From Psilocybe azurescens (taxonomy: Eukaryota; Basidiomycota; Agaricomycetes; Agaricales; Agrocybaceae), in assembly GCA_023853785.1 (NCBI GenBank), contig JAJIRX010000250.1, forward strand, positions 1-21,068: DNA of 21,068 bases. Direction: 5' to 3'. The notes under the pieces are model-generated. The model was not told where the DNA came from and made no database searches. It saw only the letters and a program-made list of their open reading frames with translations. Position numbers and translations under genes: made by a program. The first letter of the stretch is position 1. Each line of letters starts with the position of its first letter. Shown here piece by piece: positions 1 through 10,168 of the stretch.

Positions 1-78
1 CAACAACTTTCGTTTTAGCATCCCTTGAGCGCGACTCTACCGACAATCCTCCTCCTGTTGCTGAACTTCTGGTAAAAG

Positions 79-827
79 ATGCAATCCAGTCTGCGTACTA
101 TGCTCCGCGCAAAAGCGTCATTAAAGCCTCTCAGGTTGAGCGCATTCCCCACCTCTCAGGCTTTCCGTGCAGGGGTTATGCACTCCCGAAATCTCCACAG
201 TATGTGCAGAGTGTCCTATGATTTCTGAAGTTACCTCTCACACGTTTATGCTCAGTCAAAAGTATACTGCCGAGCACGAAGTTGTGAACTTTGATGACGC
301 GACTGGCGTTGGCGTCGTGTCCATCACAGACCACGCTCAATCAGTTCTCGGAGATGTCGTGTTTGTGGAGTTGCCTCAAGTTGGTACTTCTTTCACTCAA
401 GGAGGTATGAAGTGGTTTTTATGATGTTTTAATTTGTATTGACGAAGACCAGACCAACTTGGAGCCGTTGAAAGTGTGAAGGCTGCTTCGGATATCGTCA
501 GTCTCCTTTTGTTTAATATCACGCGCTACTTAGGGAGCATGTGCAGTATGCCCCTGTTTCCGGAACCGTTGAGGAGATTAATGAGGCTTTGTCCGGTCAA
601 CCGGGACTGCTTAACAAGTCGCCTGAAGATAAAGGTAAGCACCCGTGCAGCCAAAATTCTCAACGTGGACTGAGTACAGATAGGATGGCTTGTCAAAATC
701 AAACTTTCCGATCCGTCCGAGGCAAGCCATTCTCCTCTTTCTGGTGTCCAACTTGTTGCTTAACCGTTCATTCTAGCTGGAGAAGTTGATGACCCACGAC
801 GAATACAAGCAAACATACGAGAATTGA
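79..827 (+). CDS. GCV3: Glycine cleavage system H protein, mitochondrial
   Basis: Lipoyl carrier of the mitochondrial glycine decarboxylase complex, shuttling the aminomethyl group between the P, T and L proteins. Exons read as 79-199 or 79-203, 256-404, 453-496, 547-634, 684-721 and 777-827, about 164 residues. The mature protein starts near QKYTAEHE. The lipoylated lysine lies in [12 protein letters not shown], followed by [25 protein letters not shown] and a short C-terminal helix ending TYEN. The first exon is rich in Arg, Ser and Leu and lacks acids, as expected of a mitochondrial presequence. Two oddities: the consensus donor GTATGT at 200 leaves the presequence one base out of frame with exon 2 (a weaker donor at 204, or a missing base, restores it), and the last intron (722-776) is GC-AG. 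Identity is firm; the first exon junction is not. Confidence 0.94.
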
Positions 828-959
828 TTGCCTGTTTGAAGGGATTGTCGGCAACCGGAGCCGAATATAGACAGTTTAGGTGTATAGATATAAGTTCAAG
901 CGATGGTTGGATTCGTCATTCTATCTTTCATGTACTGCGTCTAAAGAATATAGCTGTGG

Positions 960-1408
960 TCAAGCTGATGGAGGTGGTGACGACTGAGGTTCGTATTGAT
1001 ATTTCTCTCCGCGAGCTTCCATTCTTTCTTTGGCTTCTTGGAGTGCCCATGTTTGCACACTGATGATTTTTTGAGCAGAAGCTTCAGTAAGATTAATCAT
1101 AGACACGTACCTGGTGTCAGGCTTGTAGTATAACATAACAGAGGCAAATGCCATGGTGCCGAACATTCCAATATACCACACGTTTTCCCAATCCTCTTTC
1201 ACTCTTTTCTCTCCAGCTAGTGGGGGCTGTAATTAAAGATTAAGACACCATTATCTTGGCCAACATGAAGGATTACTGTCACCTTCTCCCCGAAAAGCCA
1301 TCCAGAAGGTTCGTTGTATTGAGGAGCCTCATGAGATGCAAATCGCTTGCACTGTAAGCGAGACGAGCTTGCACGTAGTCCTCGTACTACAACCGAAGAG
1401 GATAGCAT
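960..1408 (-). CDS. NADH:ubiquinone oxidoreductase ESSS subunit (NDUFB11-like)
   Basis: Accessory single-span subunit of the membrane arm of mitochondrial complex I. Exons, from the 5' end on the minus strand, are 1408-1283, 1226-1111 and 1059-960, giving 113 residues with no frame problems. Seen: an N-terminal presequence with R/S/L residues, then YNEPSGWLFGEK, KEDWENVWY, a hydrophobic segment after it (IGMFGTMAFASVMLYY), KPDTS and QTWALQEAKERMEA. This order matches fungal ESSS/NDUFB11 proteins. The second intron (1060-1110) is 51 bases, a multiple of three, and lacks an in-frame stop, so retention would insert 17 residues. I chose the spliced form because it restores KPDTSVQTWAL. The gene converges on the H-protein gene, with 132 bases between the stop codons. 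Confidence 0.9.
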
Positions 1409-1695
1409 GTGCGCGAAAGGGATACCACGAAGAGGGTTAGGATGGTCGAAGTAGTTTAAATAGTAACAAATGTAGACTCTCCATGCTTCCGGGCTCTGCC
1501 TAACGCCCTAGCCAAGCAACCCCAAACATCATGATGTCTCATTGAGAAACGCGACTCACTGCAGTGTTACTAAATTTAGAATTCAAGGAAAGCAATATAA
1601 CAAAGAATGAACGCTCTCTACACTTTGATAGTCGGTCCAATTTGCATAGATTAAATTTTAAAATCGATGAAATTACCAGTACTCATAAAGAACCG

Positions 1696-2657
1696 TCAGA
1701 TACTTTTTGACAGAATTTCGTAATCGACAATTTCCTCCTCCTCCTCCTCATCATCATCACCCTCATCTTCACTGTCAACATAATTGGGTGAAGTGGGATC
1801 CGTAATAAAACTATCGCGGATAAATCAGCAACACATGCGTGCAGAAAGTACTAAAACATACCCAATGCCCCTGTAGAACGCTGTGGCCTTGACGTTGGCT
1901 GCAACGATGTTGGTGCTGGTTTCGACAAACCATAGCATGGCGAAGAATAAAGACGAACCTTTGAGTACAGTGAGCATAACTTTTTCATGTCATATTTTTG
2001 GCAAAGGATCCTTAGTTCGTTCAAAAGTCTTCTACCCAGACCCACGCCTTGAGCCGAAGACGTCACCTGAATATCATAACTAAACATTCTTGAGGTTAGT
2101 AAAGAAACATTCAAGTTGCCTCCGATTAAATACTCCCCAGTATATAACATCTTCATCCTCCTCGACCTCAAAGCGAAACATTGTGAAGGCCAAAAAATCA
2201 CTGGTGCCTTTCTTGTAGACAAGAATAAATCGCGATAACGGATCGAAAAGTTCTTCACGCTTGGCCACGGGATCCCAACCAAAGAAGAATTCTTGTAGCT
2301 GAAAAAAAATTAGAGTCTAGTCATTTCACGTAAAATACTGCGAACGTACAAATTGTACATATTCCCCTCGAACACAACCCATATCGAGTCTCGTTGACTT
2401 TGGTCGAGATCGCTCGCGTAAATAACTTGGATAAGACACGAACTACACGGCAAGAGTGAATATTTGTCTTATGGTGACGGACATGTCCATACAGCGAAGG
2501 AAGGTCGTAGGAGGTGCTAATTGCGCTTGCAAGAGTGGAAGAGGAAGCCTGATAGACGCGCCGAAGTCAAAAGTGAACTGACGCATCAACATAGCAACAA
2601 ATAGGCATCAATGCGTACCTTGTTGGCAATATTCACTGCTGGTGACGAAGTGAACAT
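1696..2657 (-). CDS. NAA40: N-alpha-acetyltransferase 40 (NatD type, GNAT fold)
   Basis: Family role: acetylates the N-terminus of histones H4 and H2A using acetyl-CoA. Seen in order on the minus strand: IWVVFEGNMYNLY, FFFGWDPVAKREELF, FILVY, FTMFRFEVEEDEDVIY, YDIQV, the acetyl-CoA loop QGVGLGRRLL, KVMLTVLKANVKATAFYR, GIGFITDPTSP, an acidic run and DYEILSKS before the stop. The order matches human NAA40, including the closing YEILS. Clear exons are 1959-2087 (approximate 5' limit), 1862-1898 and 1696-1810. Two frame breaks: an A5 run at 1981-1985 lacks one base, so the frame upstream ends in DMKK and KVMLTV follows only after a shift; the junction at VIYW/YDIQ (G4 near 2135) also does not keep frame. 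The first exons (about 2340-2657) are uncertain; the ATG at 2657 is a guess. Shares a short upstream region with RIO2. Confidence 0.88.
1735..1765 (+). repeat. Trinucleotide run (CTC/CAT), coding on the other strand
   Basis: Five or more CTC units followed by CAT units. On the minus strand these are GAG and GAT codons and encode the Asp/Glu tract between DPTSP and DYEILS of the NAA40 protein. It is a low-complexity coding microsatellite, likely to vary in length between strains. Confidence 0.8.
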
Positions 2658-2874
2658 ATCAAATGAGAAAATTAGGATTTCAGAGGCTATAGGGTCGATA
2701 TCCAACCATCGTGGATCATCACAAGAAAAGTGAGCGATATAGGTCCGGCTACTTTCTGACCCTGCTGTCTTTAAAAGGCAATTTACGGCTTTCTAACTTT
2801 GGCTTACTGGGTGGTCGGTCACTTTTTGCCTCATCGTGTCCATTCTTCGTCTTTAGCATATCGAAAACCTCATC
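2658..2874. promoter_or_regulatory. Shared divergent upstream region of NAA40 and RIO2
   Basis: About 217 bases separate the proposed NAA40 start and the RIO2 start codon, which face away from each other. It must hold both core promoters and 5' leaders. I see no strong TATA box or other element I can name. The left limit depends on the uncertain NAA40 start. Confidence 0.5.
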
Positions 2875-4789
2875 ATGAAGTTGGACGCTACAGACTTGCG
2901 ATATGTTACATCAGATGAATTTCGCGTTCTGACGGCTGTGAGTTCCCTTTGATCATACATTGTCAAATTTATCCAAATCCTTTCCAGGTAGAAATGGGCT
3001 CAAAGAACCACGAAGTTGTCCCATTGTCTTTAATCGTTCAGATCTCTGGTCTACGAAACGGTGGAATCAACAAACTTGTCGGATCGCTTGCGAAACGCAA
3101 TCTGGTGTCAAGAGTACAGAATGCAAAATGTGATTCATTCTCCAACTGGTTTTAAGACCTATATTTTACCAGGAATACTCGTTTCAGATGATGGTTATCG
3201 TCTAACTTACGGCGGATACGACTTTCTCGCCATGAGAGCTTTATCCAAAGGGATTCAATGCACTCTGTAGGCAATCAGATTGGCGTCGGCAAAGAATCAG
3301 GTAAGGTCCACCAGATCTTTTTGCCATTTCTCCCAGCTCACAATTGTCTTAGATATCTACATTGTCGCAGATGCAGAGGGCAATGAGATGGTCCTTAAGC
3401 TTCACCGGCAAGTACACATATTCTTCGCAGAATCGAAGTTTTCAATTTGTTTTTTAGCCTGGGTCGCGTATCCTTCCGAGCGATCAAAGAAAAGAGATTA
3501 TCTGGGGAAACGAAAGTCAGCATCGTGGCTGTATCTGTCGCGATTGGCGGCTCAAAAGAGTGGGAGTTCATGAAGGTAATTCCCATCTTGTTCTTCTTTC
3601 TTCACCAGCACTAATCAGCCATCTTAGATCCTCCACCAACACGACTTCCCAGTGCCTCGTCCTATTGATCAAGCAAGGCATACAATTCTCATGGAATTCA
3701 TCGATGCATACCCACTGTAGGCATTCTCCGTCTTAATTGGGCTGGGTCTTTATTTGTGTCTCGTAGACGACAGGTATCAGAAGTTGAAAACCCTGGAAAG
3801 CTTTATTCGCAGTTGATGGACGTCATCGTTCGATTCGCACAAGCTGGTCTCATTCACGGAGATTACAACGAATTCAATATACTTATCAAGCGCGATACTG
3901 GAGAACCCATTGTCATTGATTTCCCGCAGATGGTCAGCACATCCCACGAAAACGCTGAATGGCATGCTTGTTTTTTCTATCTCATGACGCACGTCTAACT
4001 GATACTTCAAGGTACTTCAATCGAGATGTCGAGTGCATTAGGACATTTTTCAAACGACGATTCCGTTATGAAAGTTCGCTTTATCCACGATTCAGAAAAT
4101 CGGTCGAGGAATCTGGTAAGGGAAACTTCAAACTTGACGTTATGGTAGAGGCTAGTGGATTTGGACGAAAGGAAATGAAAATATTAGCGGAGGTGAGTTT
4201 TGGTTTTGTAAATTCCTAACTATCTGCTAATTCTATCTGAAAGTATATGGAAGCCGTTAGACAAGAAGAAGGTGACCATGAGAGTAGCGGTTTCGATGAA
4301 GAAGAGCTGGACGAAGAAGATGGAAGCGAGTCAGCAGATGAAGAGACGGAAGACGCCATTAACCTCGACGAAAAGCGACAAAATTTGGATAATGGTAGGC
4401 CAATCTCCAATGAAGCTGTTGAAGCATCATCTATCCCTCTTCATGAGGCATCCAGCTCGATGCCGCTTTCACTTTCCGCTGATCCCAATACCCTCAAATT
4501 TGACGAGCTAGAAATATCAGACTTGTCGGATACGAGGTTGTCGCGATCCCCTCCACAATCCCGTCGAAGTTTACCTGTGGAAGAGGACAGTTCTGAGGAA
4601 GAAGAAGGAACAGGACAGAAAGGCGACATTAAATCGATAGTCGCTTCCGATATCACCAAAAAGCGCGCCCAACAGCAACGTAAATACCACTCCAAGAGAT
4701 CGATACGCAGCGCAGGCCGTTCGCAAGGAAGCAAAGCGAAGCAGAGCACAAAAGTAAGGCTGGCAGACCATGGAGGCTTTTGGGGCTAA
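2875..4789 (+). CDS. RIO2: RIO2 atypical protein kinase/ATPase (40S ribosome maturation)
   Basis: Required for cytoplasmic maturation of the pre-40S subunit. Exons: 2875-2937, 2988-3129, 3188-3300, 3353-3407, 3458-3575, 3628-3716, 3767-3961, 4012-4192, 4244-4789, about 501 residues once frame breaks are allowed. Seen: the winged-helix N-terminus MKLDATDLRY through YDGYRLTYGGYDFLA; the P-loop VGNQIGVGKESDIY; VLKLHRLGRVSFRAIKEK; the hinge MEFIDAYPL; the catalytic loop HGDYNEFN; the metal-binding VIDFPQMVSTSHENAEWYF; NRDVECIRTFFKRRF. The tail is acidic and then basic, ending GGFWG, as in fungal RIO2. Breaks: one base short at AAAGGG (3247-3252), a shift at 3487-3496 (+1 or -2), and one base short at 3554-3560. 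Introns 3408-3457 (GCAAGT) and 3962-4011 (GCATGC) are GC-AG. The start is fixed by the family's N-terminal sequence. Confidence 0.97.
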
Positions 4790-5245
4790 ATATGCTTTAC
4801 TTTTTATATTTGAAGACTACAGAGAATATGATTTTTGTTTTATGCGACTACAGTGTACTATTTTGCATATCCCCGTCGTTCGGGCTGAATTGGCAATAAT
4901 ATTTCAGGTAATGACACGGCGGACATTCAAATGTCAAGTCGTGCCACCGGTTGGGCCAATTGTCAAGTACCAGCAAACCGTCACATACGCTTGTGACGCC
5001 GATAAAAAACCTGCCGAGACGCTTCCGAGAAGGCTGTACGGTTGCATTTTGAAATGTGACAAGCCGGTTGTGACCCAAATATCGTTTTGACAGCTACACA
5101 ATGACTATACCGTGACTTCATTTATATGTGCGCCGTGTGAAAGTAGCAGTACAGGGAGCCTTGTGCTTACTTCCAGCTTACTCAATTATTGTGAGAGACA
5201 CATCTTCCCTTACCTTTTCCCCATTATCGCCTATACCTTGCTCTC
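4790..5245. other. Intergenic, RIO2 to SPF30
   Basis: 456 bases between two plus-strand genes: the RIO2 3' region and the SPF30 promoter. Short open frames here carry no recognisable protein sequence. I see no RNA gene or repeat. Confidence 0.6.
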
Positions 5246-6021
5246 ATGGATAGAACAGATCTTGAGACCTATCAGGTCCAGCTTTCTCAGGTCGAAGTAG
5301 CTCTTTCTGCGGATCCGACAAACACCGAACTTGCCTCATTGCGCGATGAGTTGAAGGAGCTAATTGAACTCACGCAGGCTGCTATAGCGCAAGCAGAAGC
5401 GGCTGCCTCGTCCTCTAAATCAGAAAGTCGGAAAGCTACATCCACACCAACTCATGCATGGTCAGCTGGAGACGACTGTCTGGCCAAGTACTCGGGCGAC
5501 GGCGCTTGGTATCCTGCTCGAATTACGTCTGTCGGTGGAGCGACAGAAAATCGAGTTTATAGCATCGTATTCAAAGGGTACAACTCAACGGAACTTGTTA
5601 AGGCTAACGAAGTCAAACCACTACCTCCAAATTACGCAAATACGACTGCTCCGTCGGCGAACAAGCGCAAGCTGTCCAAAATAGAGGAGGAAGAAAAGGA
5701 AAAAAGAAAAAGAAGAACGAGAAAAAGCTGGAAAATAAAGCTGCCAAAGCGAAGGAACAAATGGCAAAGCAAGCAACATGGCAGAAGTTTGCGAAGAAAT
5801 CAGAGAAGAAAGGCGTGCATCTCCCCGGTGTTGCGGGGACAAGCATCTTCAAGACACCAGACAACCCTCTCGGAAGAGGTATGCACCCTTTGCCCGATCA
5901 TTTAATTTGCTGTGACTAAGTTCAAATACCAGTCGGCGTCACCGGAAGTGGCAAGGGCATGACAGAAGTAGCTGGAAAGATCAAGCACAAATTTGAGACG
6001 CGGGACGATGACGGGCAATAG
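5246..6021 (+). CDS. SPF30/SMNDC1-like Tudor-domain splicing factor
   Basis: Family role: spliceosome assembly, with the Tudor domain binding symmetric dimethylarginine on Sm proteins. Exons 5246-5878 and 5933-6021, 240 residues after allowing one missing base. Seen: an N-terminal coiled coil (LETYQVQLSQVEVALSADP, then ELASLRDELKELIELTQ), a Ser/Ala linker, the Tudor domain from HAWSAGDDCLAKY through GAWYPARI to SIVFKGY, and a Lys/Glu-rich helix, then KEQMAKQATWQKFAKKSE. The C-terminus is SIFKTPDNPLGRVGVTGSG. Layout matches human SMNDC1. The A6 run at 5700-5705 is one base short: without correction the frame drifts into a spurious Arg-rich tail ending near 5905, and the conserved KWQ/WQKF region is lost. 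Preceded by a pyrimidine-rich leader. Confidence 0.86.
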
Positions 6022-7079
6022 ATATGTGCGTGTTCTCATCTTCTCTCAAATGATAACGAGTAACGAAATACCTCAATCCAGGTGTAAAATTTCGGACTGC
6101 TGTTACATTGTTTGATATTATAATAACCAAATCCTCTTCAATCTCAGGCAAAATCTTCATCTTTGATCGCCTGTATCATTGATGATTCGTGGGGGCCGGT
6201 GATAGAATGAGTGTCTTTACTTTTGATAACTTTGCCGGTCAATATCTTATTTCTAACTTCTCTTCCCCCCGACGTTTGCTACGCCAATAAGGACCATCAC
6301 GAAAATCCTCGTTTAACAATCGTGCGCAGCCCGCCTAATATCGAACATCACTGCTGTACTTAACTCAATCCACTCTTCAGTACCTCATCAATTATGCACC
6401 GAAGTACAAACTATTATATTGGTCAAGAATGTTTGTCAAAGGCGTGATTAACTAAGTAGAAAGTCTGATATCCATGTCATTCCACCAGAGTATGTGAGTC
6501 TACACTGGTATATTTTCATGGTCATACTCGTAAGTATATATGTCTACCGTACAGCTTAAACTAACAACCATTCATCTTCTATGCAGAGCTATATGTTCCC
6601 GCGTGGTTTATAGACGCCCCATCTATTATTGCTCGTTGCAGAAGCAAAACAGCCTGCGCTCATGTCATCTACAACTCGTACGCAGCCATACATCTCGTTT
6701 CGTCAGACCCAACAATGAGGCAGTGCATCGCTCTTAGCTATTGTAAGCGCCCGTTGAGGAGTTTGCATTATTTGTTAATTCTCTGTTGCAAGAATTGACG
6801 ACACGGCAGCTGAAGTTTCCCTCCACCTTGCCAATACACTCGTCGGTTTGACTGTGACAGTGTGCCTTGCCCACTAAGGCTCGGATGGATAATTGGAATC
6901 CTGCAAGACGCGATGGAGTATGGGGTCCAAGGCCCGAAATATCCCTTTTCTTTTTCTTTGATCATGTTTGATGGCATCTTGTTATTTTTTTTGTGAGAGA
7001 CGGCTCTTAAAAAGTTTTGACACTGGATAAATCTATTGAGAAACCCATTTCCAACGACTCTTTATTCCGAAACCCGGCC

Positions 7080-7093
7080 TGGCAAGCTTGCCA
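7080..7093. repeat. Perfect 14-bp palindrome
   Basis: TGGCAAGCTTGCCA is its own reverse complement. It is followed 10 bases later by CACGTG (7104-7109) and then by the 11-bp tandem repeat at 7126. Such symmetry is typical of sites bound by dimeric regulators, but no factor is identified. Confidence 0.75.
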
Positions 7094-7125
7094 ACTGTGG
7101 ACGCACGTGCACAGAGAAAGTTATG

Positions 7126-7169
7126 CCGAGTTTTGGCAGAGTCTTGGCCGAGTCCTGTCCGAGTCGACT
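7126..7169 (+). repeat. 11-bp tandem repeat, four units
   Basis: Four contiguous units: CCGAGTTTTGG, CAGAGTCTTGG, CCGAGTCCTGT, CCGAGTCGACT. The core (C)CGAGTC(N)TG recurs with an exact 11-base period, close to one turn of the double helix, so bound proteins would line up on one face. It lies in DNA without a recognisable gene. Function unknown. Confidence 0.7.
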
Positions 7170-8469
7170 CTTGTCGTCGTTGTTTACAACTTCAGAAAAA
7201 CATGTCTACACACAGCACAAGCTCACCATAAGAGACAAGTTTGATTATGACAGCACACTATTTTTGATAAAATATTGACACAATATCTGATCACTTATGG
7301 TACATTTTAATGATTTTGAGCCTGGTATGTTCCGCTTTAGCTTACCTCTATATTGTCCTTCAAAGACTCATTAAATGACCACCATGGGCTAGTCATGCTA
7401 TTGATAGAGAGTATCTTGCAGGCATTCCGTGAGCGAGATAGGGAAAGGCGGGATCCCCTGTTTTCCTGATTGGACCAGTGGCGATCACTTTCGGCCGGGA
7501 ATCACCGGTCTTTGCCGGACCACGTGAATACTTAGAGAAGTTCAACTTTTCAAACTTACTGACAACTTTGTGAGGTTTCTCAAGAGATTTATCCGATTTT
7601 ACTATATGAGATATATCTATAAACGAGATTTTCGAGATTTAGCTATTTTTGACCGACGCCAATATTTTTGGACCTCATATGCTTAGAACAAGGATTATGA
7701 GAAATTGACTCATGAAAATCGATTACTTATAAGTGGTATATTCTAGAAGCCCTAATGGTCCTGCATCTATTTAGACGCTGTCTGAGGTTGAACTAACTTT
7801 TTAAAAACGGATGCCTATGCTTGTCCGCAACTATAGAGGGTTCAAAACCACGGGGTAGTCCCAATATGGGAGGAGCGGGATAGGACAGAACTTAACCATC
7901 TAGCACTTGGGAAGCCCCAAAGAATTCCACGGATGTGACTATAGTGGAAAGAGGACTCGGCTCTGCACATTCGCAGAGTCAACTCCTTCCTTCCAACTTA
8001 GGCAGTATACTTGACCGATTCGCTAGGGTGCACTATGACTTTCCAGACCTAAAGTGCTTTGTCCGCGTGCTCTGCCTTGTCGCGCATAAAATACATCAGC
8101 TAGAATTTATCAATAGCCAACTTACAGACTGTGAGCACTGTAAATATCCGGTGTTGTAGCTTGGTTATATTTCTCTGCAATTGTAGGTGATGTCATCGCG
8201 ACCATAATACCGGCCTTATTATTTCATACGAACGAGCGATACAAATGACGATCTGTAAAAAAGAACGTTCTTCATAAGTTAGATACATCAAATCTCAAAG
8301 CCAACGGAGGTGAACTCAATGTCGAGGAATTATAACAGGATAGGGCAAGAAAATGATATGAATAAGTATATTACAGCACTCAGTATGTAAAATATCTTGG
8401 ACAGCTAACGGTAAAGAACACCAAAGTCCGCAGTGGGTAAAATACTATGGGCCGTGGCTGATGCAATCA

Positions 8470-9692
8470 TCAAATTTCGCAACTCAACTTCGAGTAAACC
8501 TTTTGTAAATCTTCATTCTAAAATTAGAAACCATGTGGGTAGCAAGTGATTAGTAACAGAACAAGTCTGGTGTTGAAAAGCTTCGTACCGCACGTTCAAG
8601 CTCGAGGAGCTTTAGTTTCCATATCGAAGCATCGTGCTGGAGACCTGAGACCATTGACTTCCGAACGAGTTGAAAGATTAATGGACATGTAGTGACCGCA
8701 GGCGAGCAATAAGAATTTACTTTCGCAGTTTTTGAATTGAGCCCTTTGAAGGGTTCGAGATCTTCGAAGCGTACCGGCCAGAAGCCTAGACTAATATGGA
8801 GCAAGAAGAAAGTGAATAATATGGGTGACCGGTGAGCAAGATGTGATCCTTACGCTAGAAGGTTTTCATGCAGGCGGTCGACGTGAGCTTCTAAGCTTGA
8901 GATATAAATGGTGCGCCGCTGAGGTGCGGCGAGCGTTGATCTAGTAAGAAAGAAACAATTTCATTGGCCAAAAGTAAATAAATCAACAATGATACATGGA
9001 CCCACAATTCATATGGATTGAAAATGGATTTCTCGAGAGCGTGGTTCCAAATTTTACGGCGCTTGACTTCATCCTTCTTTGCGAATATACGTGCGTATGG
9101 GTGGGCGATCTGGAATTTTTGGAGCATGGCGCTGACGATTTTTCAGCACGCGGTTTCGAAAGCCGGGGAGCCGAGTCGTTCAACACGGGGAAATTGTACG
9201 GAGTCGGGTGGGGATGTGGGGTGAAAGGCTGGTTTTGAAATGTGGCGCACTGGCAGCCCCCGGAATGATCGGGGCAATAAAATTCTCTGATAATGACGCC
9301 TCTTGACATTGCAAAGGCGAGTATTGGGTGGGTGATGGGATTGGGGAATTAGACTCGGACGTGAATTGGCTGGAAGAAGGAGATGTAGTCTGGGAGTACT
9401 GGATACTAGGTATTAATATAGGAGGGTATGGGGTATTGTAATACCATGATTGAGAGATTTTTGCGATTGAGCCATCTGGTATAACTACAGGGAAGCAAAT
9501 GGGGAGCGGAAGTGAGCCTGAGGTCGTGAAAAAGGGGTTGGATATCTTATACTCATTCGGTGTGATCGGCGATTTGGAGAGGAAGCGCGGAGGGTTCTGA
9601 AGGCACGGAGTAGGACCGAATTGAATTTCTATAACTGTAGAGATCTGTGGTGGACCACAGACGAGGGAGACCTTTGTACGTATCCCTGTCGC
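8470..9692 (-). CDS. Putative bZIP/bHLH-like regulator A (divergent pair)
   Basis: Not a named family to me; it resembles uncharacterised basidiomycete proteins. On the minus strand: an N-terminal part (9692-9006) rich in Ser, Pro, Thr and Tyr (EYKISNPFFTTSGSLP, QYSQTTSPSSSQFTSES), then basic KKDEVKRRKIWNHALEKSIF. After an intron come exons 8940-8854 (STLAAPQRRTIYISSLEAHV), 8790-8721 (LGFWPVRFEDLEPFKGLNSK), 8657-8589 (SMVSGLQHDASIWKLKLLEL) and 8517-8470 (NEDLQKVYSKLSCEI, stop). Basic segments followed by heptad-like Leu/Val spacing suggest a DNA-binding dimer; this is inference. The frame breaks at a C4 run (9210-9213) and at TT (9084-9085); one extra base at each joins the segments. No in-frame ATG is found; the frame opens just after an AG at 9693, so a short first exon further upstream is likely. 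Paralogous to the gene at 10169. Confidence 0.62.
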
Positions 9693-10168
9693 CTATTCTC
9701 TATCCGCTCTCACAGATTCAGGCTGGATCTCGTAAACTATCTCTTATTGGCACTCAATCTTAGATCTTGAAAAAATGACGACTTCTAATTGGCTACTATT
9801 GGCTATTCATATTTCATTGGCGGACCGTTGTGTAAGTATGTCGACAGCCAAAACAAACGAAACCATCCGCGATCCTCCGCCTGTGAACTTGTTATCTTTT
9901 GGGTGGTCTCAAGCATAGGTGCTTAGAAATTAAGGTATCCAGAGTCGTTGAAGTCAATTCTACAATTCTCCAAAGGACAAATGAGATTCCAACGTAGATC
10001 TTGCTCCAGTGTTGCCGAGATGTCAAAACAGGCGAACAGGCACCGACGCTGCCCTCTTCAGCTCTTCTCAACACAAATAAAAGGGAAAGGGGAGTCCTCA
10101 GATTCCTTTCGCTTCCTCTCCAACCCTTCTTGCGTTGAAACCGTGGGACGCGTCGAATAGTAGCACAA
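9693..10168. promoter_or_regulatory. Divergent intergenic region of the paired regulator genes
   Basis: About 0.48 kb between the two head-to-head genes. It should contain both promoters, both 5' leaders and perhaps the missing first exon of the minus-strand gene. The left half carries four ATTGG (CCAAT) motifs. Confidence 0.55.
9746..9820 (-). promoter_or_regulatory. Cluster of four CCAAT boxes
   Basis: ATTGG on the plus strand at 9746-9750, 9788-9792, 9798-9802 and 9816-9820, which reads CCAAT on the strand of the leftward gene. In fungi the CCAAT-binding HAP/NF-Y complex recognises this pentamer. Four copies in 75 bases, all in the same orientation, stand out, though the pentamer alone is weak evidence. 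Confidence 0.5.

Larger units (their letters stand above)
6022..8469. other. Gene-poor interval, about 2.4 kb
   Basis: Much the longest gap in the window. Open frames here (for example 6540-6737, 7017-7244 and 7935-8159, plus strand) are short and show no motif, bounded exon pattern or family resemblance I recognise. The left end must contain the SPF30 3' region and the right end the 3' region of the minus-strand gene at 8470. In the middle is a structured block (7080-7169), listed separately, and another CACGTG at 7521-7526. The stretch 7560-7740 is AT-rich. No transposon proteins, terminal repeats, tRNA or rRNA were seen. It may hold a decayed gene, a noncoding transcript or regulatory DNA. 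Confidence 0.5.

Noticed and set aside
7836..7848. tRNA B-box-like GGTTCAAAACC
   Set aside because: No matching A box, acceptor stem or cloverleaf could be found around it.
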